64,000 nucleotides of DNA from Pyrrhosoma nymphula (taxonomy: Eukaryota > Arthropoda > Insecta > Odonata > Coenagrionidae). The DNA lies in contig OY754332.1 of assembly GCA_963573305.1 (NCBI GenBank), positions 139,059,977 through 139,123,976 of the forward strand, written 5' to 3'. Shown here piece after piece: positions 13,121-26,375 of this stretch (positions are counted from its first letter, which is position 1; each line of letters begins with the position of its first letter). Made by a program: the position numbers and the translations under genes. The notes below the pieces were generated by a model. The model was not told the DNA's origin. It saw nothing but the letters and a program-made list of their open reading frames with translations, and searched no databases.

Positions 13121-15130
13121 TCACACTTCCCTCACTATTATCATGCCTTCATAAAACTCAATGACTCATGATCATTCACCCCGTAGTCACTCAAAAACTT
13201 GTTTCTTTTTACCCTATTTTGTGCCATCTCTAAATTCACATCCTAACTACTTTCTTTCGGACGCCAAACATTTTCTAGCACTGGCTGAAGTGCAATCAGC
13301 TGATCAATACACCCATTTCCAGTTACCACTGCCATTCTAACATGGAAATTAGAATAGAAAACTTACTTTTTCACATTGAGGAAATCGAGAGGACAGTTTT
13401 ACAGAGGGTAGTCAAGAGGGTTTTGAATAAATTACCACCCCAAAGATATTTTTAAATGTTGAGTTAAGTTTAGTTGAAATGCTGTTTTGGGCGAAATTTT
13501 AAATGAGCAATGAGGCTATTGCAATGATGCGTAAAAGAAAGAGCCCACAGTTTCCCCAGAAATTTAATAATCTACAGTATATTCCCATATAATCGGTTTC
13601 AGATTGGCTATGGTGCAGATTACGTCGGAACTCGTTAACCTAAGCCGCTGTTCACTCTCCACACTTCGGATTAAGAGGAAGGCCATCAATCATGGTATCA
13701 TAGGTGCCATGGAAGAATCATGAGTTATTGAAGCATGAGCCAACCCCCGTTATTCGAATAAATGAATATTAAATAATCATGCAAAATTATTTTTAGATAT
13801 GGGATCCAGGATACTGCTTCAGTCTAATGCCGCAATGGATTTTTCGGCAGCTTTCAAAACGAAAGCTAACCCTGCCACAAACTGTCGGTAATGCTATAAG
13901 TAAATTATTGCCATTCCTTCACCACTCAGGAAAATACATTAAATTTTTGGAGTAAATTATGCCAATGGACCAAACATATTACCTAATTCAACTGCGATCA
14001 TAAAAACACAGACTTGTACCCTGCAGGAATTTATCTCTGACAGCTCAGACCACAGAAATCCGATTCAATTCTTTCTGCTGCAATATCGGAAAAACTGAAA
14101 CTAAGAAAACTTTCTCCATTTACTAGGGTGAATGAATCGGGTATGTCACTTAATTGTGAAAAGCGGCAAAAAAGCAATGGATAAGATGAAGGTGTGAAAA
14201 AAAGTCGATAACCCGAAGGTCAATTCGAACGGTTCCTTTCCCAATTGTCAGAAGATCTGGAGCCCAGGTGATGTTCTCTACCCACTTGGCGACCATGCCG
14301 TCCTGTTTATTGTCACTATGGATGTCATCAAAGCGGGAACTCAACATAAACCCATTATATTACCAAGAGTCCATATTGAAGCTTACTCTATGGTATTACC
14401 AACTGAAACATAGATTGTGAGGGTACCTACCTTTAGAAATTCGCGACGACCGCTTTGTACAGTGCTTAAGATAAACTGCATGGGGTGCTGGTGGACCATA
14501 ATCCCCTCCATCAGGACGACTATACCTGTGACCGTGACATCTCTTAGTGTTATTTCACGTATTTTTTGCATAAAAAAGGTGCTTGATATTCATAATCAAT
14601 GTAATTGCAATACTACACGAAGGAGTTAGATTACACGATTATTGTGACACGAGTTAATATAGTAAGCAAATTTCAGGCAGTGCCGAAAATTTTCAAAAAA
14701 GAGCTATTTTTCTAGACCTATGACTAGCTGTCCCAATTTCGAAATAGAATGACATGAATGGAGTAAATACAAGAAAAGAGCTGTATCGTCTCTATCATTC
14801 GCCAAGTTCACAGCGTAAAACTTCACCAGCCGAGGATTAAAAACTAATCAAAATCACAGAAAGACATTCAGCCTGCTATGCAAGTAGAAAACGCGCCGCG
14901 CCTGCCAGTGCAAGCGGCCTTAACTCTTAACCATGTTCGGAGGAAGATGGGAGATCGAAGAGTTGAGCGTATCTTGCTTAAGTCACACTCTAAAAAGTAA
15001 AAATACAGCAATCCCTCGAATGTTTTTCCTCCCAAAAAGACGAGAAATTCAAGGTGGTAGGCACCTATTAGCCCACCATGTCCCTGGCAGCAACCCACGT
15101 CCTCATTCGTTCCGAGAACTGCCACTAATA
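13121..15130. other. Intergenic stretch with no gene recognised
   Basis: Short frames at 14150-14629 and 14868-15125 show no family features. They overlap one another on opposite strands. I saw no splice-bounded exon or repeat terminus here. Confidence 0.4.
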
Positions 15131-15132
15131 CA

Positions 15133-15343
15133 AGCTCTCGCGAAAGCTTATGGCGTTCGGATGCGCGGCGTTTGCGTTGTCCACGTCATACAAATTCCAT
15201 TTTTTTCAATGCAATCATGCATGGCACAAATGCCATGTCTTCACTTTCCCCTGCGTCCTTTTTCCCTACCCCTTCCACCAAAATTTACCCCTCCACGACG
15301 TCTTCTTCTGCACATCCGAACGCCATAAGCTTTCGCGAGAGCT
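15133..15343. repeat. Foldback element: perfect 31-bp inverted arms around a 149-bp spacer
   Basis: The left arm at 15133-15163 begins AGCTCTCGCGAAAGCTTATG. The right arm at 15313-15343 is its exact reverse complement over 31 bases. The spacer is more GC-rich than the flanks and holds overlapping spurious frames. No convincing target duplication was found; at most the flanks share an ACAAG-like string. It could be a small TIR element or a local inverted duplication. Confidence 0.7.
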
Positions 15344-15699
15344 GTAACAAGTCAAATCGCCCCACTTGACAGCTGATAAATTTCCCCCATTCTATACTTG
15401 CACTCATTACGCTTATTCTGAACTACTCTGCATCGAGTGGCACTCAATACGCGCACCGATTGAAGCATTCGATGATTAACAATAGGATATTTTTACGCAC
15501 TTAAATAGGTAAGTGAGATTTTATAAACATAGCAGAGTGAAAATTCAAGTTTAATTGCCACCTCAGACGCCTCGTGCTGTCAACTACACGAAACCAATCA
15601 AATCACCAGCCATCACCTTACGGGACGCTCGTTTTTTAGATTCAGCGCATGATCATGTGAATGAATCAAACACTTAAAATGTCTCAGTTAAGACAACAG

Positions 15700-18600
15700 C
15701 AAGGCAAGCAAGGGCCGTGGGCCCTAAATTTATTGACTCTTAAGAAATTTTTATTTTGAAGACTATCGAGACTGGTAATTCTTGTTCATAATCTTGCTAC
15801 ATAAGTCACTTTTCAACATAATCCACCTCTAAGAGTTGAATACATCCATTTTTTGGAATGTGCATAACAAAAACTAGGTATAATGGATCTTGTAATTTTG
15901 TCTATCAATGACTGATAGTCATAGAAATGAGTTTAAATAGGTAACAATTTTCCAAGTAAATGTAATTCATCCAAAATAAATAGGGTGTTTAATGCATTAG
16001 GGAACATAACTTCGTTTTAGCTATCTTGAGAGGTTGATGTTGAAGGTGTTAGCTGAAGTTCTCACATTATCTGCAAGAGAGAAAATTCGATGTGCCTTAA
16101 CGCCACTGTGTCTTGTGGTTCCCATGCACTTCAGCATTACATCAGCGCAGCTAGTTTGAAAGAACATTTTAGACTTCACAATGAAGACTATCAGTGAGCG
16201 AGTGATTTTAGGAAATATTAAATCAGATTCCTCAACTACATTTAAAAACTAGAGAATACTTATTTAAATAGTTAACTGGTAAAAGAAATTGCCTTATGAT
16301 GGGGATTGTGCATCATCAATTTTAATACAGATATCTTAGCAGATTTAATGTTGCATATGTACTATTCTTGCATAAAAATATATTTTTTTTAAATAAATCC
16401 CAATATCAAGGAAAAGCATATTGGCGCACATATCAAGTTCCCCCATTTCCTTTTTATTCTCAACTCTAAGCTAGGAATGTGCAGATGCATACTGAGTGGA
16501 CTGCATAAGTAGAGAAGAGTTAATAGTGAAAAAATGTGAAATTAGCAAGTTCTTAGGGAATTATTATGGAGACCAAATCATCAATGGGCAAAAATAGTTT
16601 TCACCCCTACCAACAGAATGTCTCACTGGAGCCCTGGATGAGTGTCATTGAAAGGTGTTTCGGCATAGTTGCTGGACATAAGATGGATCTTCTTTAACTG
16701 AGTGTCATCATTCTGTGCTTGAGAAAGCATTGATTAAAGAGACAACACTATTCTAGTCCTTTACCAGAAAGTACCAAATAAATTATATTGGAGTCTGAAA
16801 ACTCATCAAATATTTTGATTTTAAATATTTGAATAATTTGTGTATGCTAGGACTTATATGCATCTAAATTAATCACAATTCATCTAGATGCATAGGAATA
16901 TGCAATTTTAGCAGTCATTGTCCAATTTATGCATTTTTTTCATACATAATACCCATACTTATGATTTCTGTCTAGCAATTAATAATATAGAAGAATAAAA
17001 GCTGAAATTAAAAGGATGGGACTATTTCTTAGACCAATCATGTTAATACATCTGATCTTTAGGCACATAATGATTGTGATAAATCATAATCTACCCATTT
17101 CTCAATGAAAATAAAGTAAAATACATAATCTCCATTTGCTTAAATCCAAAACTTCTCAAACCTTACATCATGTCATCAAGCATTTTTTATCATTCTCAAA
17201 ACTACATGGTTCTGTAACTAGCTAACATTCATGGTAATTGTAAGATAGCCGTGTTTATGAACAATTTAAAACCTTAATGATCTTCATATTTATTAAACCT
17301 CATTACTTTAGGCCAAATTAATTAAACCATAAGTTGTTCACTGAGCTCACCCTTGCTCACAACTAGTGATGGATTTAAGCACACGCGAAGGATGAGAAGA
17401 AATAAAAAGTCAAGACACAAAGCCTCACCAAAGAGAAATTTGAGGCATGGCCAAATGCCAAAAGCAATACAGTTTAAAAATTATGAGACTTTACATAAGC
17501 CTCGTTCCTTTCCCTAAAAACCATTGCAATTCGAGAGGCTAAATAAAATAATACCATTGTCTACGGAATATTGACAAATTGTACTTTTAGTTATGGAAAA
17601 GCACATTATAGCTTGAGTTTCAAAATTTGATGATGCTATTAATCATATATTTCTGACAAAAAACTACAAGAGCTTAAAATATTAAACAAATCATTCCAGG
17701 ACAATGAATTTATCAGGAATTACACGATGATGACCAGACAAGGTTGAAAGTAGGGAGAAAATCCCACTCAATGATATACTGATTATTTAATCTCAAAAAA
17801 TTGCAATACTCTGAAATGTATATAGACTAAATCATGCTGACCAATAAAACCTCAAGAGAATTTAAGAGCATATCTGCACTGGCGACTTCATGATTGAGAT
17901 TTGATTCAATATTAACAAATATAGAGGGTATAGCATGCTTCTCTAAAGGTGGTTTGTTTTTCAAATAGGCTAACATTAGGTATATTTAGCAATCTTGAGG
18001 CAATGAATGAGTTTCCATCAAGAGATATGATTGCCTTCAACACCAAAACTAGTCAGGTGCCACTAATTACACCCAACAGGGGGCATATTTGTTTTTCTTT
18101 GCCCAGGATATAATAGATCTCAAAGAGCAACAAATCAACAGGGGATTACAAGGGACAAATGACAAGTTTTGGTATAGACCACCCACAGAAATATTGAATT
18201 ACCCATCTCTTTCTTCACCACTTGCCAAATATTTTTACTTTATCCCAAAATCAAAGATAAGGCCTTATCACTTCACTTATAAGACTAAACTGTTATAGAT
18301 TTCATGCTAATCAAACGTTTACCTATTTTCAGTGAAGTTCACTGAAGTTCATTTAGAAGTAACTCAAATCTTATCTCAACTTGCTCAAATTGAAAAGATA
18401 CTGTTAATTTGATATTAAAGAGAGCCTTTATAGAACTGTTTGACTTTATATTTACTTCCCTCTTAGTACAAAATTGTCAAAATCAATAGTGTACTCACCT
18501 GATTTTTCAAAGATGAATGCTCAAGGAAGCAACATGTAGCCAGAAACGTAAGCATGGGGTTAATTGTTAGAATATAATCAGATATAACTACTGTCATACA

Positions 18601-19425
18601 GTCTACTTGCATGACTATTGTCATAGTAAGTGATTTGCCACAAGCTTTTTAAGAAGGAAATGCACTTTGAAAGTAAATATATTACATTTAAAAATGTGTA
18701 TAAGCAATAAGAAAATGCACCTATCTTACCTGCAGATGAAACTGAATAGTTCTCAAAGCTATAACTTCAAAGCTTGTACACTTGACCTAGGTCTACGGCA
18801 TATTCCTCTAAGTATACTACCGTACTAAACATAAATGCAAATGCGACTAACATGTTTACTTCATAAATATTTATTTTCACAATGAAAGCAATTTTGAAGT
18901 TGATATCGCACCCAGACTTTGACTTTCGTGCACCATCAACAACTCAGCTTAATAATCTAGTCAGAAACATCCGAGCAGGCCAAAGTTAATCATGCATTTT
19001 CTAAGTAATAATGACAATCTCTCTACAAAATCAGGTATTATATGAAGGAACGAATGTTGATATATTGATGCATTAACTTATTTTGCAAGCCTTTGGTATA
19101 AAAATAAATATAAATGAATGCATTAAAATCTCACCACAACTCCAAAAGCAGCACCAAGAAACGCTTGGGTGCTATACTTTAGAGGACCTATTAACAACTG
19201 CTGTGTATTTATGGTGAGGAAAATAGTTTTCTAAAGGAGTTATGTCAATGGATCGGGTGATAAGGCATACCTACATCAAATGCATGACATATCAAAATGA
19301 TACTGCCAAAAGCATTCAAGCCATAAAAAGGTGAATTGGTAGCATAAATAATATAAACTCTTTAAATAAAAATTGCTCCTAAATAACAGTGCAAATGGAA
19401 GCATTTTGAAAGGTGCCCAGATAGA

Positions 19426-19472
<47 letters not shown>

Positions 19473-22400
19473 ACTATTGATGGTATAACACATTACCACA
19501 AACTGTGACAAATATAACCATGCATTAGTGCTCAATTAACAAAAAAAAAAATGAAGCTTAACCAACTTTAAGGAGAGTGAAGAACATGAAGTTTTAAACT
19601 GTATGTGCTTCATCATGACCATTTTCTTTTTTATGACAGAAAAATACTGATTCATAACTTTAAATAGCTCTGGAATAACATAAGTCTTAATGTGTGTACA
19701 CATATGAATTAAACATTTTTTTCAAAATAGATTTAATGACTTTGAATTTTACTTTTTATAGTAAAAATTAATAACTTGCTGGACAAATGTATACATTCAA
19801 TCAATATCCTTCCTCACAAAGGTAAAGAAATATATGTATGCAGCGACTAACAACTTCAGAAATTGCACAACCAAATCAAACTACAAACAATATATGAGAA
19901 CATAGGTCTTAGCTGCATATTAGAGAGATCCAAATAAAGCTTTAAGAGAGCAGAGATTGTTTGAATTGGCTTGTGAAAACAGGGCCTGATTTTTCCGTGA
20001 GCCAGACGGATGTATCAGGCCTAATTTTGGGCAAACTCACATAATCTCTGTAATTATAATGCTTTATTGCTTACAAATATTTTCATACTACCCACAAATA
20101 TGTGATTTTACTGTTTTTTTACAAAGTCTCTGATGCTTAAAATACTATAAAAGGTATATTTATTCACCATTACTTAATTTAAAATTTTGATTAAACTTGG
20201 ACCTTAAAAGAAATAAAATATGTACCATACTTTACTTTGGCATTACACCAAGCCACCTCTACTTTAACTAAATTGAGTTACCATTGGATCACTTAATTTT
20301 ACATGAAAAGAGAATACAAATCTTCAACCACTATATTGCTTTTTCTAAATCACAAGAATACGCGTGATGTATTTTAAAGTAAAAATTTGGCATTTGTGTC
20401 CAGCGGAAAAAACTGATTTACTTTAATTGGAAGGAGAAAAAATGAATTTCAGGAATTTATTCAACATGTTTGAGTGTTTCCATGTATATACCTATGTATT
20501 TAGTGCTATATGTATGACTGTATAAATGTACATATGTGTGTGTTAATGCATGTATGAAAATATACATAAATATAAATAGGTATACCTAAGAAAGCTAATG
20601 AATTAATGTTTTAAATACAAAACAGAATTTGACGGCACACGACAAAAACAGAAAACATGTGCTCTCCATGTATTTCCCGTGTGTTTATTTAGATTTATAT
20701 ATAGCTCTGTTGAGTGTTTTATGAAGTTGGTACATTTTTATACACATATGTACATACATAAATAAATAAATATACATATATGCATATATTTATATACTGG
20801 AGGCCTAAAGTTTTCAAGGACGTTTCATGTCACAGTTCAGCAATTGCTACTTTGGCCAATTTAGCATGTCTTTGTCATGTATTCATATTTTTCAGGAGAC
20901 CATGACTTCCATCACTAGAATGACTTTTAAATTCCAGCCATATCCAAGTATACATAGTATATAATAATGAAGCAAGTTAGCCTTGTCGCCTACTAATCAA
21001 CATGAATAATGGTTATTAAACCATGATGGAATCCATGGCATCCTGATTACTAAGATACAATAGTGCTGAGATCAGAGAACTTCTCAATGTTTATCTTTTA
21101 GGGCAGGCTGTTGTATGACGCATGCCAACAGGGTTTACAGCAAACCTATGTTAGATTAATAGTGTGAGGTCAGAGAAACTTCTTATGACAAAGTAAGCAC
21201 AACTTAATGTCTACACCTTAAAGCTAGTACAAATGTTTCAATTTTACCACTAGCAACCAAATTTAGTAAGGAGGCTTTTTGGTGCCATTGCTCGAGCTTT
21301 CTTGGAGAAAAACTGCTGCTCTATGGCATGCAGAACTTGTCTAAATAATATGCCATAACTATGACAAAACTTATTTGTACTGTGATCTTTGGGTTAAATC
21401 CCTTTAGCATTTTTGGCAATGGAAAACCATCCCTTTCAATTTATGATGCAATTATTTTGTTGCAGAGAATATTTAATGATTGAGTCACAGTGACTATTCA
21501 AATGAATTTGTCATTAACCTTGGCCTCTCTGTAAACGAGGCACATGGGCTGCCTTTAATCAATTCACTTATTTCCAGGGAGCTTTCAATGGTAATTTAAG
21601 TTAAATGTAATCAATCCATCTACCTATTTAAAGTCAAACTTAACTCCCAAGTAAAATAAAAACATGATATCAGCCATGAGTGAATGGCAAGTGATTCCCT
21701 AAACTAGCGTACTAATTTCATCAGAACAAAGGGATAATAAATTCATTGTTTTGGAGCTCCAATTAATACAAAGAAATGACAAATCTATCTGCAGCCAAAA
21801 ATGAGCACCCACTGGCATTGAGGTGAAAGATATGTGTGATACGGTACACTTCCTTTGCAAATAGGTACTTTGCCAGCTACAATATACAGTGCACCAAAAT
21901 AAGCTTTCGGAAGTATATGATTTTTATTTTTCTTGTTTTAAAATCTGTACATGGTAAAATAATAAATTGTTGCATTGTTGTCATATTTTACTGTATAAAG
22001 GTAATTGGTGTTCAAAGATGTTGCTATATTAAAAAATATTGGACTTCCATCAGCACTTGATTCACTAAATTTAATTCTACAACAACAAACACAGCCTAAA
22101 AAAAATAAGGAATAAGAATCTTGCATACACCACACCAAAAATTAGGTAGTAAATACCCTCAAACTCAGTTTTTTGACGACAATGGCTATCACTCCAATAC
22201 TTATTAACATGAAACCTGAGTGTTCGACTCCAAATGCTTCACAGGATTTTTTTATTGTTAGATAATTATAACTTTAACAATAAAGAAAAGGAATTATTGA
22301 AAGATTTATATATTTGCCATGTTTACTATTTATTCACCTTCATATCTTCCAAAGACCTTGGAGATGGAGGCCTTAGAATATCTTAGTCCCAAACTACATT

Positions 22401-24540
22401 TTAAATATAATCAGGATCTCAGGTACAATATTAAGTGTGATGTCACATACTTTGAAAAGTAAAGCTAAACATGAAATGCGGTGACTTATTTCATCCATGT
22501 ATATGCTTATGAATTCATTTTCAAATTTATTCTCCAGATATTCATTAAATATTAATTAAAAAAACTAGTTGTTGACTGAATTTTTGGAATCAAGTGGTAA
22601 TGCCTTACCATTATGAAAAGACTACAAATTTAAAATATTTTCAGGTTAAAAGGGACTTACCCCTAATTTCCAAAATTTTGGCTAAGATAAATTGCTACAA
22701 TACACTAAAAACAGTATTTGGCAAAAATAATTCAGCTGATTTGACTTTATCTCTAGGCAAAAACTTATGCACACAGACTGCTGAGAAGCCCACTTTTGGT
22801 ATGGTTGAGAGTGAAAGAGACTATGAGCAGTGTTGGTATCTACAGAAAAATACAACCAAAATATTTACAGTCTAATAAACAAAATTCAGACCAAAAGGAG
22901 TTGCCTCCCAGTCCTTCAAAAAGCTCAGTCACAATAAACACCTGCTATTATTTACATCATCAGTGTCATTCATTCACTATCATGTAAATGCATGATTTAC
23001 TTGGGCATGTAAAAAGGGAATTTCCAACATTGTTTAAAAACTTTTGTTAGTAATAATACTAATCTACATCCAGACTCATTATTGATTTGACTCTCTAACC
23101 ATTACTAAAATTAAAAAATCACTTTCTTGCCCTCGGAAAATAAAAATAATTAACAATTTTCTTAAGAAGAAACAATTCCATTTTCAACTAATGGAAGTAT
23201 AAAAGAATTTCCAAAGAATAAGTTATCAAATCCGTTTATCTGTTTACTGTCTCTTGGCCTACAGCAAAAACAGAAGGTATCACTTTTTGGCGTGGAAATG
23301 TATAAATCTTCTCAATATCACTCTTGGTTTGACAACTCTTTAGAGGTTTGTTTTTGGTGTTGTTCTAAAGGATAGCTATAAATAAGAGGATTTTTTTTCA
23401 TAATATTAACAATTTTTTTAAATGAACGGGCAACAGATCATCATGAACAAGTGAGTGCAAATCATGAATTCTCAATTTACAGAAATGAGCAGTTAAACAA
23501 TGTTTTTCTATACAATAATAATTTTGGTAATCATATAAAGCAAGATAAACTCTATACTTTAGGTACATGATTCAATACTGATTTGAGGCATGTTTAGGCA
23601 AGCATTGGCAGTCTTGGCCTATTCAATTGTCCAGAATATTTGAAACCCAATATAATATGGATGAAACACCACACCTCTACGTCATGAATTAAAATAAATT
23701 CCTTCATAAATAGTGACTGGTGATCTAAGTCAATTATGGCCCTCCTATCCTTTTCCAATTGAACTGTTTCATGGAGAGTCATGATCTCTAAACTAATTTA
23801 ATGGAGCGTTGGAGAGTTAACTTTCATAGACAGAAAAGGGGAATTATTACACCAAAAGGTACACATACAAGTTGCACAAAAGGTACACAACAGTTCCAGA
23901 ACATGGATGTATAAATAAGCCTAAAATGTGAAGAGGCATTTTCGCAGATGACAGAAACATCAGTAAATATGACATTTTAATTGTCCATATATAAATAATA
24001 TAAAATTGGATGATTTTTATTTGAACTCTCAGTTCAAACACTGCTAGGTACACCACCTTTCATTAAGAGGATGATGTCAAGTAGCTTGGATCAAATAGAT
24101 GACGCAGTGGTCCGGCAAATGCGTACCCCGAACTCTTGGTACTGACGTCTGTTGATTAGGTGCTGCAGGTAGGTGGTTAGTGTTGTGTGGCCCACGAAAT
24201 TTGGGAAAACTAGCACTACTGGGCACCTACAACTTTTGATTCCTTCATACATGCAGTAAGCTCCTCAATTGTTTCATCCACATTGAAGTACTATAAAACA
24301 GTACTGTTTACTGTCTACCTAACACTTACAGCTAAGACTGAATGAAATAAATTGCACTGGTTTTCAGTCACTGAAACCACTCTCAAGGCATACGTTTTTC
24401 ACTCACACATGTTTATATAATATTTAAGGAATCAGATTGCTAGCCTGTTGGTGAGTAGGAACATTTTCAATGCAGTCTGAACTGACTGAAAAATCAGAGA
24501 AAATGTAAAAATAGCCAATGATAGCCAAGAGAATTACATC
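15700..24540. other. AT-rich 8.8-kb block downstream of Ssdp, no gene or transposon recognised
   Basis: No long frame, TIR pair, tRNA box or RT/transposase block was seen across this block, in contrast with both sides. It contains a perfect (TA)20 microsatellite at 19431-19470. Two good minus-strand donor matches lie near 18495 (AATCAG|GTGAGTAC) and 18730 (CTGCAG|GTAAGATAG), without clear coding exons in front of them. Being directly downstream of the minus-strand Ssdp stop at 24797, part of it could be a long 3' UTR; that is inference only. Confidence 0.4.
19431..19470. repeat. (TA)20 microsatellite
   Basis: An uninterrupted alternation of T and A over 40 bases. Confidence 0.97.
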
Positions 24541-24605
24541 TTCATCCCAGCAATTTTCTTCAAAGGCTGTCTTAATGCATCAGTTTTCATGATGTAGGGA
24601 TCATC
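24538..24605 (-). other. Candidate alternative terminal exon (unassigned)
   Basis: On the minus strand a pyrimidine-rich acceptor (CTGTTTTTACAG) ends at 24606. It is followed by a 22-codon open stretch, DPYIMKTDAL then RQPLKKIAGMKM, and a TAA. Reading this frame needs an upstream exon ending in phase 1. In Ssdp, the exons at 50363-50423 and 41310-41375 both end in phase 1, whereas the exon at 26009 ends in phase 0 and would give only MIPTS and a stop. The open stretch is short enough to occur by chance. It may belong to a rare isoform or be nothing. Confidence 0.2.
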
Positions 24606-24796
24606 TGTAAAAACAGAAAAACAATTTGACTGGCCAAGATTAAGAATGAATGACAACAGAAAACGTGGCTAGAGCTACTGCAGACTGCAATCTGATTTTA
24701 CAACAATCCGAGTCTCGCTTACGGGGCACAGGGAGGATTCCGTAACACATGTGGAGGTAACTCGGGGGAGTGGGGAGCCCGGGAGGAAAGGGGGTG

Positions 24797-24901
24797 TTAT
24801 TGCATGAAATAATCCGGATGGTCGGAGTCTTTTTCAAACCTCTTGGCTTCTTCCTGCATGCTTTCCTTAATTTTCAGAATGGCTGCTGATTCAGTTTGGT
24901 C
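24797..24901 (-). CDS. Ssdp: Ssdp/SSBP final coding exon with stop
   Basis: The minus-strand acceptor CTTCCTTCCAG is followed in phase 0 by 34 codons: DQTESAAILKIKESMQEEAK then RFEKDSDHPDYFMQ, and TAA at 24799-24797. The peptide is highly charged and predicted to be helical, unlike the Gly/Pro/Met exons before it. It joins the donor at 26008 without a frame break (GGPGEN-DQTES). I believe this tail is typical of arthropod Ssdp proteins and differs from the vertebrate ending (YSPSMTMSV), but I could not check this. Its clean open frame, good acceptor, matching phase and higher GC than the surroundings make it a real exon. The transcript should continue into a 3' UTR to the left. Confidence 0.88.
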   Translation of the reverse strand, partial: DQTESAAILKIKESMQEEAKRFEKDSDHPDYFMQ

Positions 24902-26008
24902 CTGGAAGGAAGAAAGTGTTCACTGCAAAGTCTAAACTTCCTACTATGGAACAGTTTTCTATCTATTCCTTTCTCTCTATATTTCTCTCTTGCTTTCTCA
25001 GTACTAAGAGCCACCAAATCTATGAGTTTGTTTGGATATGAACCAACAGATTTAATGATTCTTTTTTTTTTTTTTAGAAATTTCATTCATGCAACACACC
25101 CTTCCATCGTGTGAGTGTGACGGACATGTTAATTTTGTGACGAAGGCAGCAGGGAGGGTGAGTATGTTGTGTCCAGAGCAATAAAACCTCCAGACTAAAA
25201 AAGTTCAACAAAAAATACAACATGTTGAGTGCATAACATGAGTCATTGTGAGGCATACAAAGAGCTTTAATGGGTTCCACCAGTTTTACATTTCACATCT
25301 ACACTTCCAAATGGTGCACTCATGCAAGCAAAACATTCAATTATCACCCATGGCAAAAACTTTTACCACTGGAACAAAAAAGCAAGTTTTACAAGTTTTA
25401 AGCACAAAAGAAAGGCATCCTCCCTACTCCCCTGTTTACACAGATATTGAGCTACAACCATCATGTTGTTTCTTTGAATGTGTTGTGGTTTTCCATTGCT
25501 GCACACACATACACTCATTAACAAAAGTCTTGATTCATTACTGTAGTTGCCAGGAATGCCGAGCTTTCAACCGAGTGCTCGGACCCACTTAAAAGATGCA
25601 ACACGCCATCCCTTCGTCCGACGGATGCATTCCCACACCCGGAGGCGAATGCCGAGCAGCCCAGAAACAATACCTTCAAACTTGTCTCAGCGACAAATAT
25701 AATGCAGTTAACTAACACTACTATGCACCACAAACAATCATAAGAATTATATTACAACGGTGCTCACATCAAGTACCCAGCCCACTTCCGAGACAACGTG
25801 CCACACTTCAAACTTACTTCTCTCTCTTTAGAGCACGTGCCCAACCACACAGGGGACTGATCTTGTGACACGGTGACGACTTCATACAGTGAGTATTCTT
25901 AATCCCATTTTTCATCATCGTGAAATCACACACAATGAATCGATCCCCCACTCCGCCCGGGCACAACTACGACTCCGAGAAGTAGTTGCCACTGCCGTTC
26001 ATACTCAC
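24902..26008 (-). other. Ssdp intron between the last two coding exons (1.1 kb)
   Basis: Bounded by the donor GAAAAT|GTGAGTAT at the 26008 side and the acceptor TTCCAG at the 24902 side. It contains a 14-base poly-T run near 25063-25076. If this intron is not removed, translation runs on for VSMNGSGNYFSES and stops at about 25967, giving a short alternative C-terminus. Confidence 0.75.
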
Positions 26009-26212
26009 ATTTTCCCCGGGGCCCCCAAATCCCCCCAAGTTGTAGTCGCCCATACCACTCCCACTGTCTTCCCGTGGGGTGCCCGGGCCCCCATTGGCGG
26101 GTGAGTTCTTCATGCCATCCAGCCCATCGCCATTCATCACTGGACCCATCGTGCCAGGGCCCATGGGCCCCATGGGTCCGCCCTCAGGTCCCCCTCCCCC
26201 CATCGGGAAGTC
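26009..26212 (-). CDS. Ssdp: Ssdp/SSBP penultimate exon, Gly/Met/Pro-rich with conserved PGTPRED block
   Basis: This 204-base exon (68 codons, phase 0 at both ends) starts after TTTTGTAG and stops at a consensus GTGAGT donor. It reads DFPMGGGGPEGGPMGPMGPG, TMGPVMNGDGLDGMKNSPAN, GGPGTPREDSGSGMGDYNLG and GFGGPGEN. It lines up with the vertebrate SSBP2/3 segment NFPMGPGSDGPMGGMGG...HHMNGSL...DGLPKNSPNN...NPPGTPRDDGELGG. The diagnostic blocks MNG.G..DG..KNSP and PGTPRED are kept. SSBP/Ssdp binds LDB1/Chip through its N-terminus and stabilises LIM-homeodomain transcription complexes in the nucleus. This Pro/Gly-rich part is the disordered, transactivation-like region. GC content is far above the neighbouring introns. 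Confidence 0.95.
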
Positions 26213-26375
26213 CTACAAAATTAAAAAAGAAAGAGAAGCAACGCATGAATATCACAGTTTTATTAAACACATGACATGCTTTTGCAAGCACAACTATTAC
26301 ATTTATTACAAATAACCTGATTAATTGTATGCTACAATGAGGATAATAATATCATAAGGACAAGACACTTTCAAA

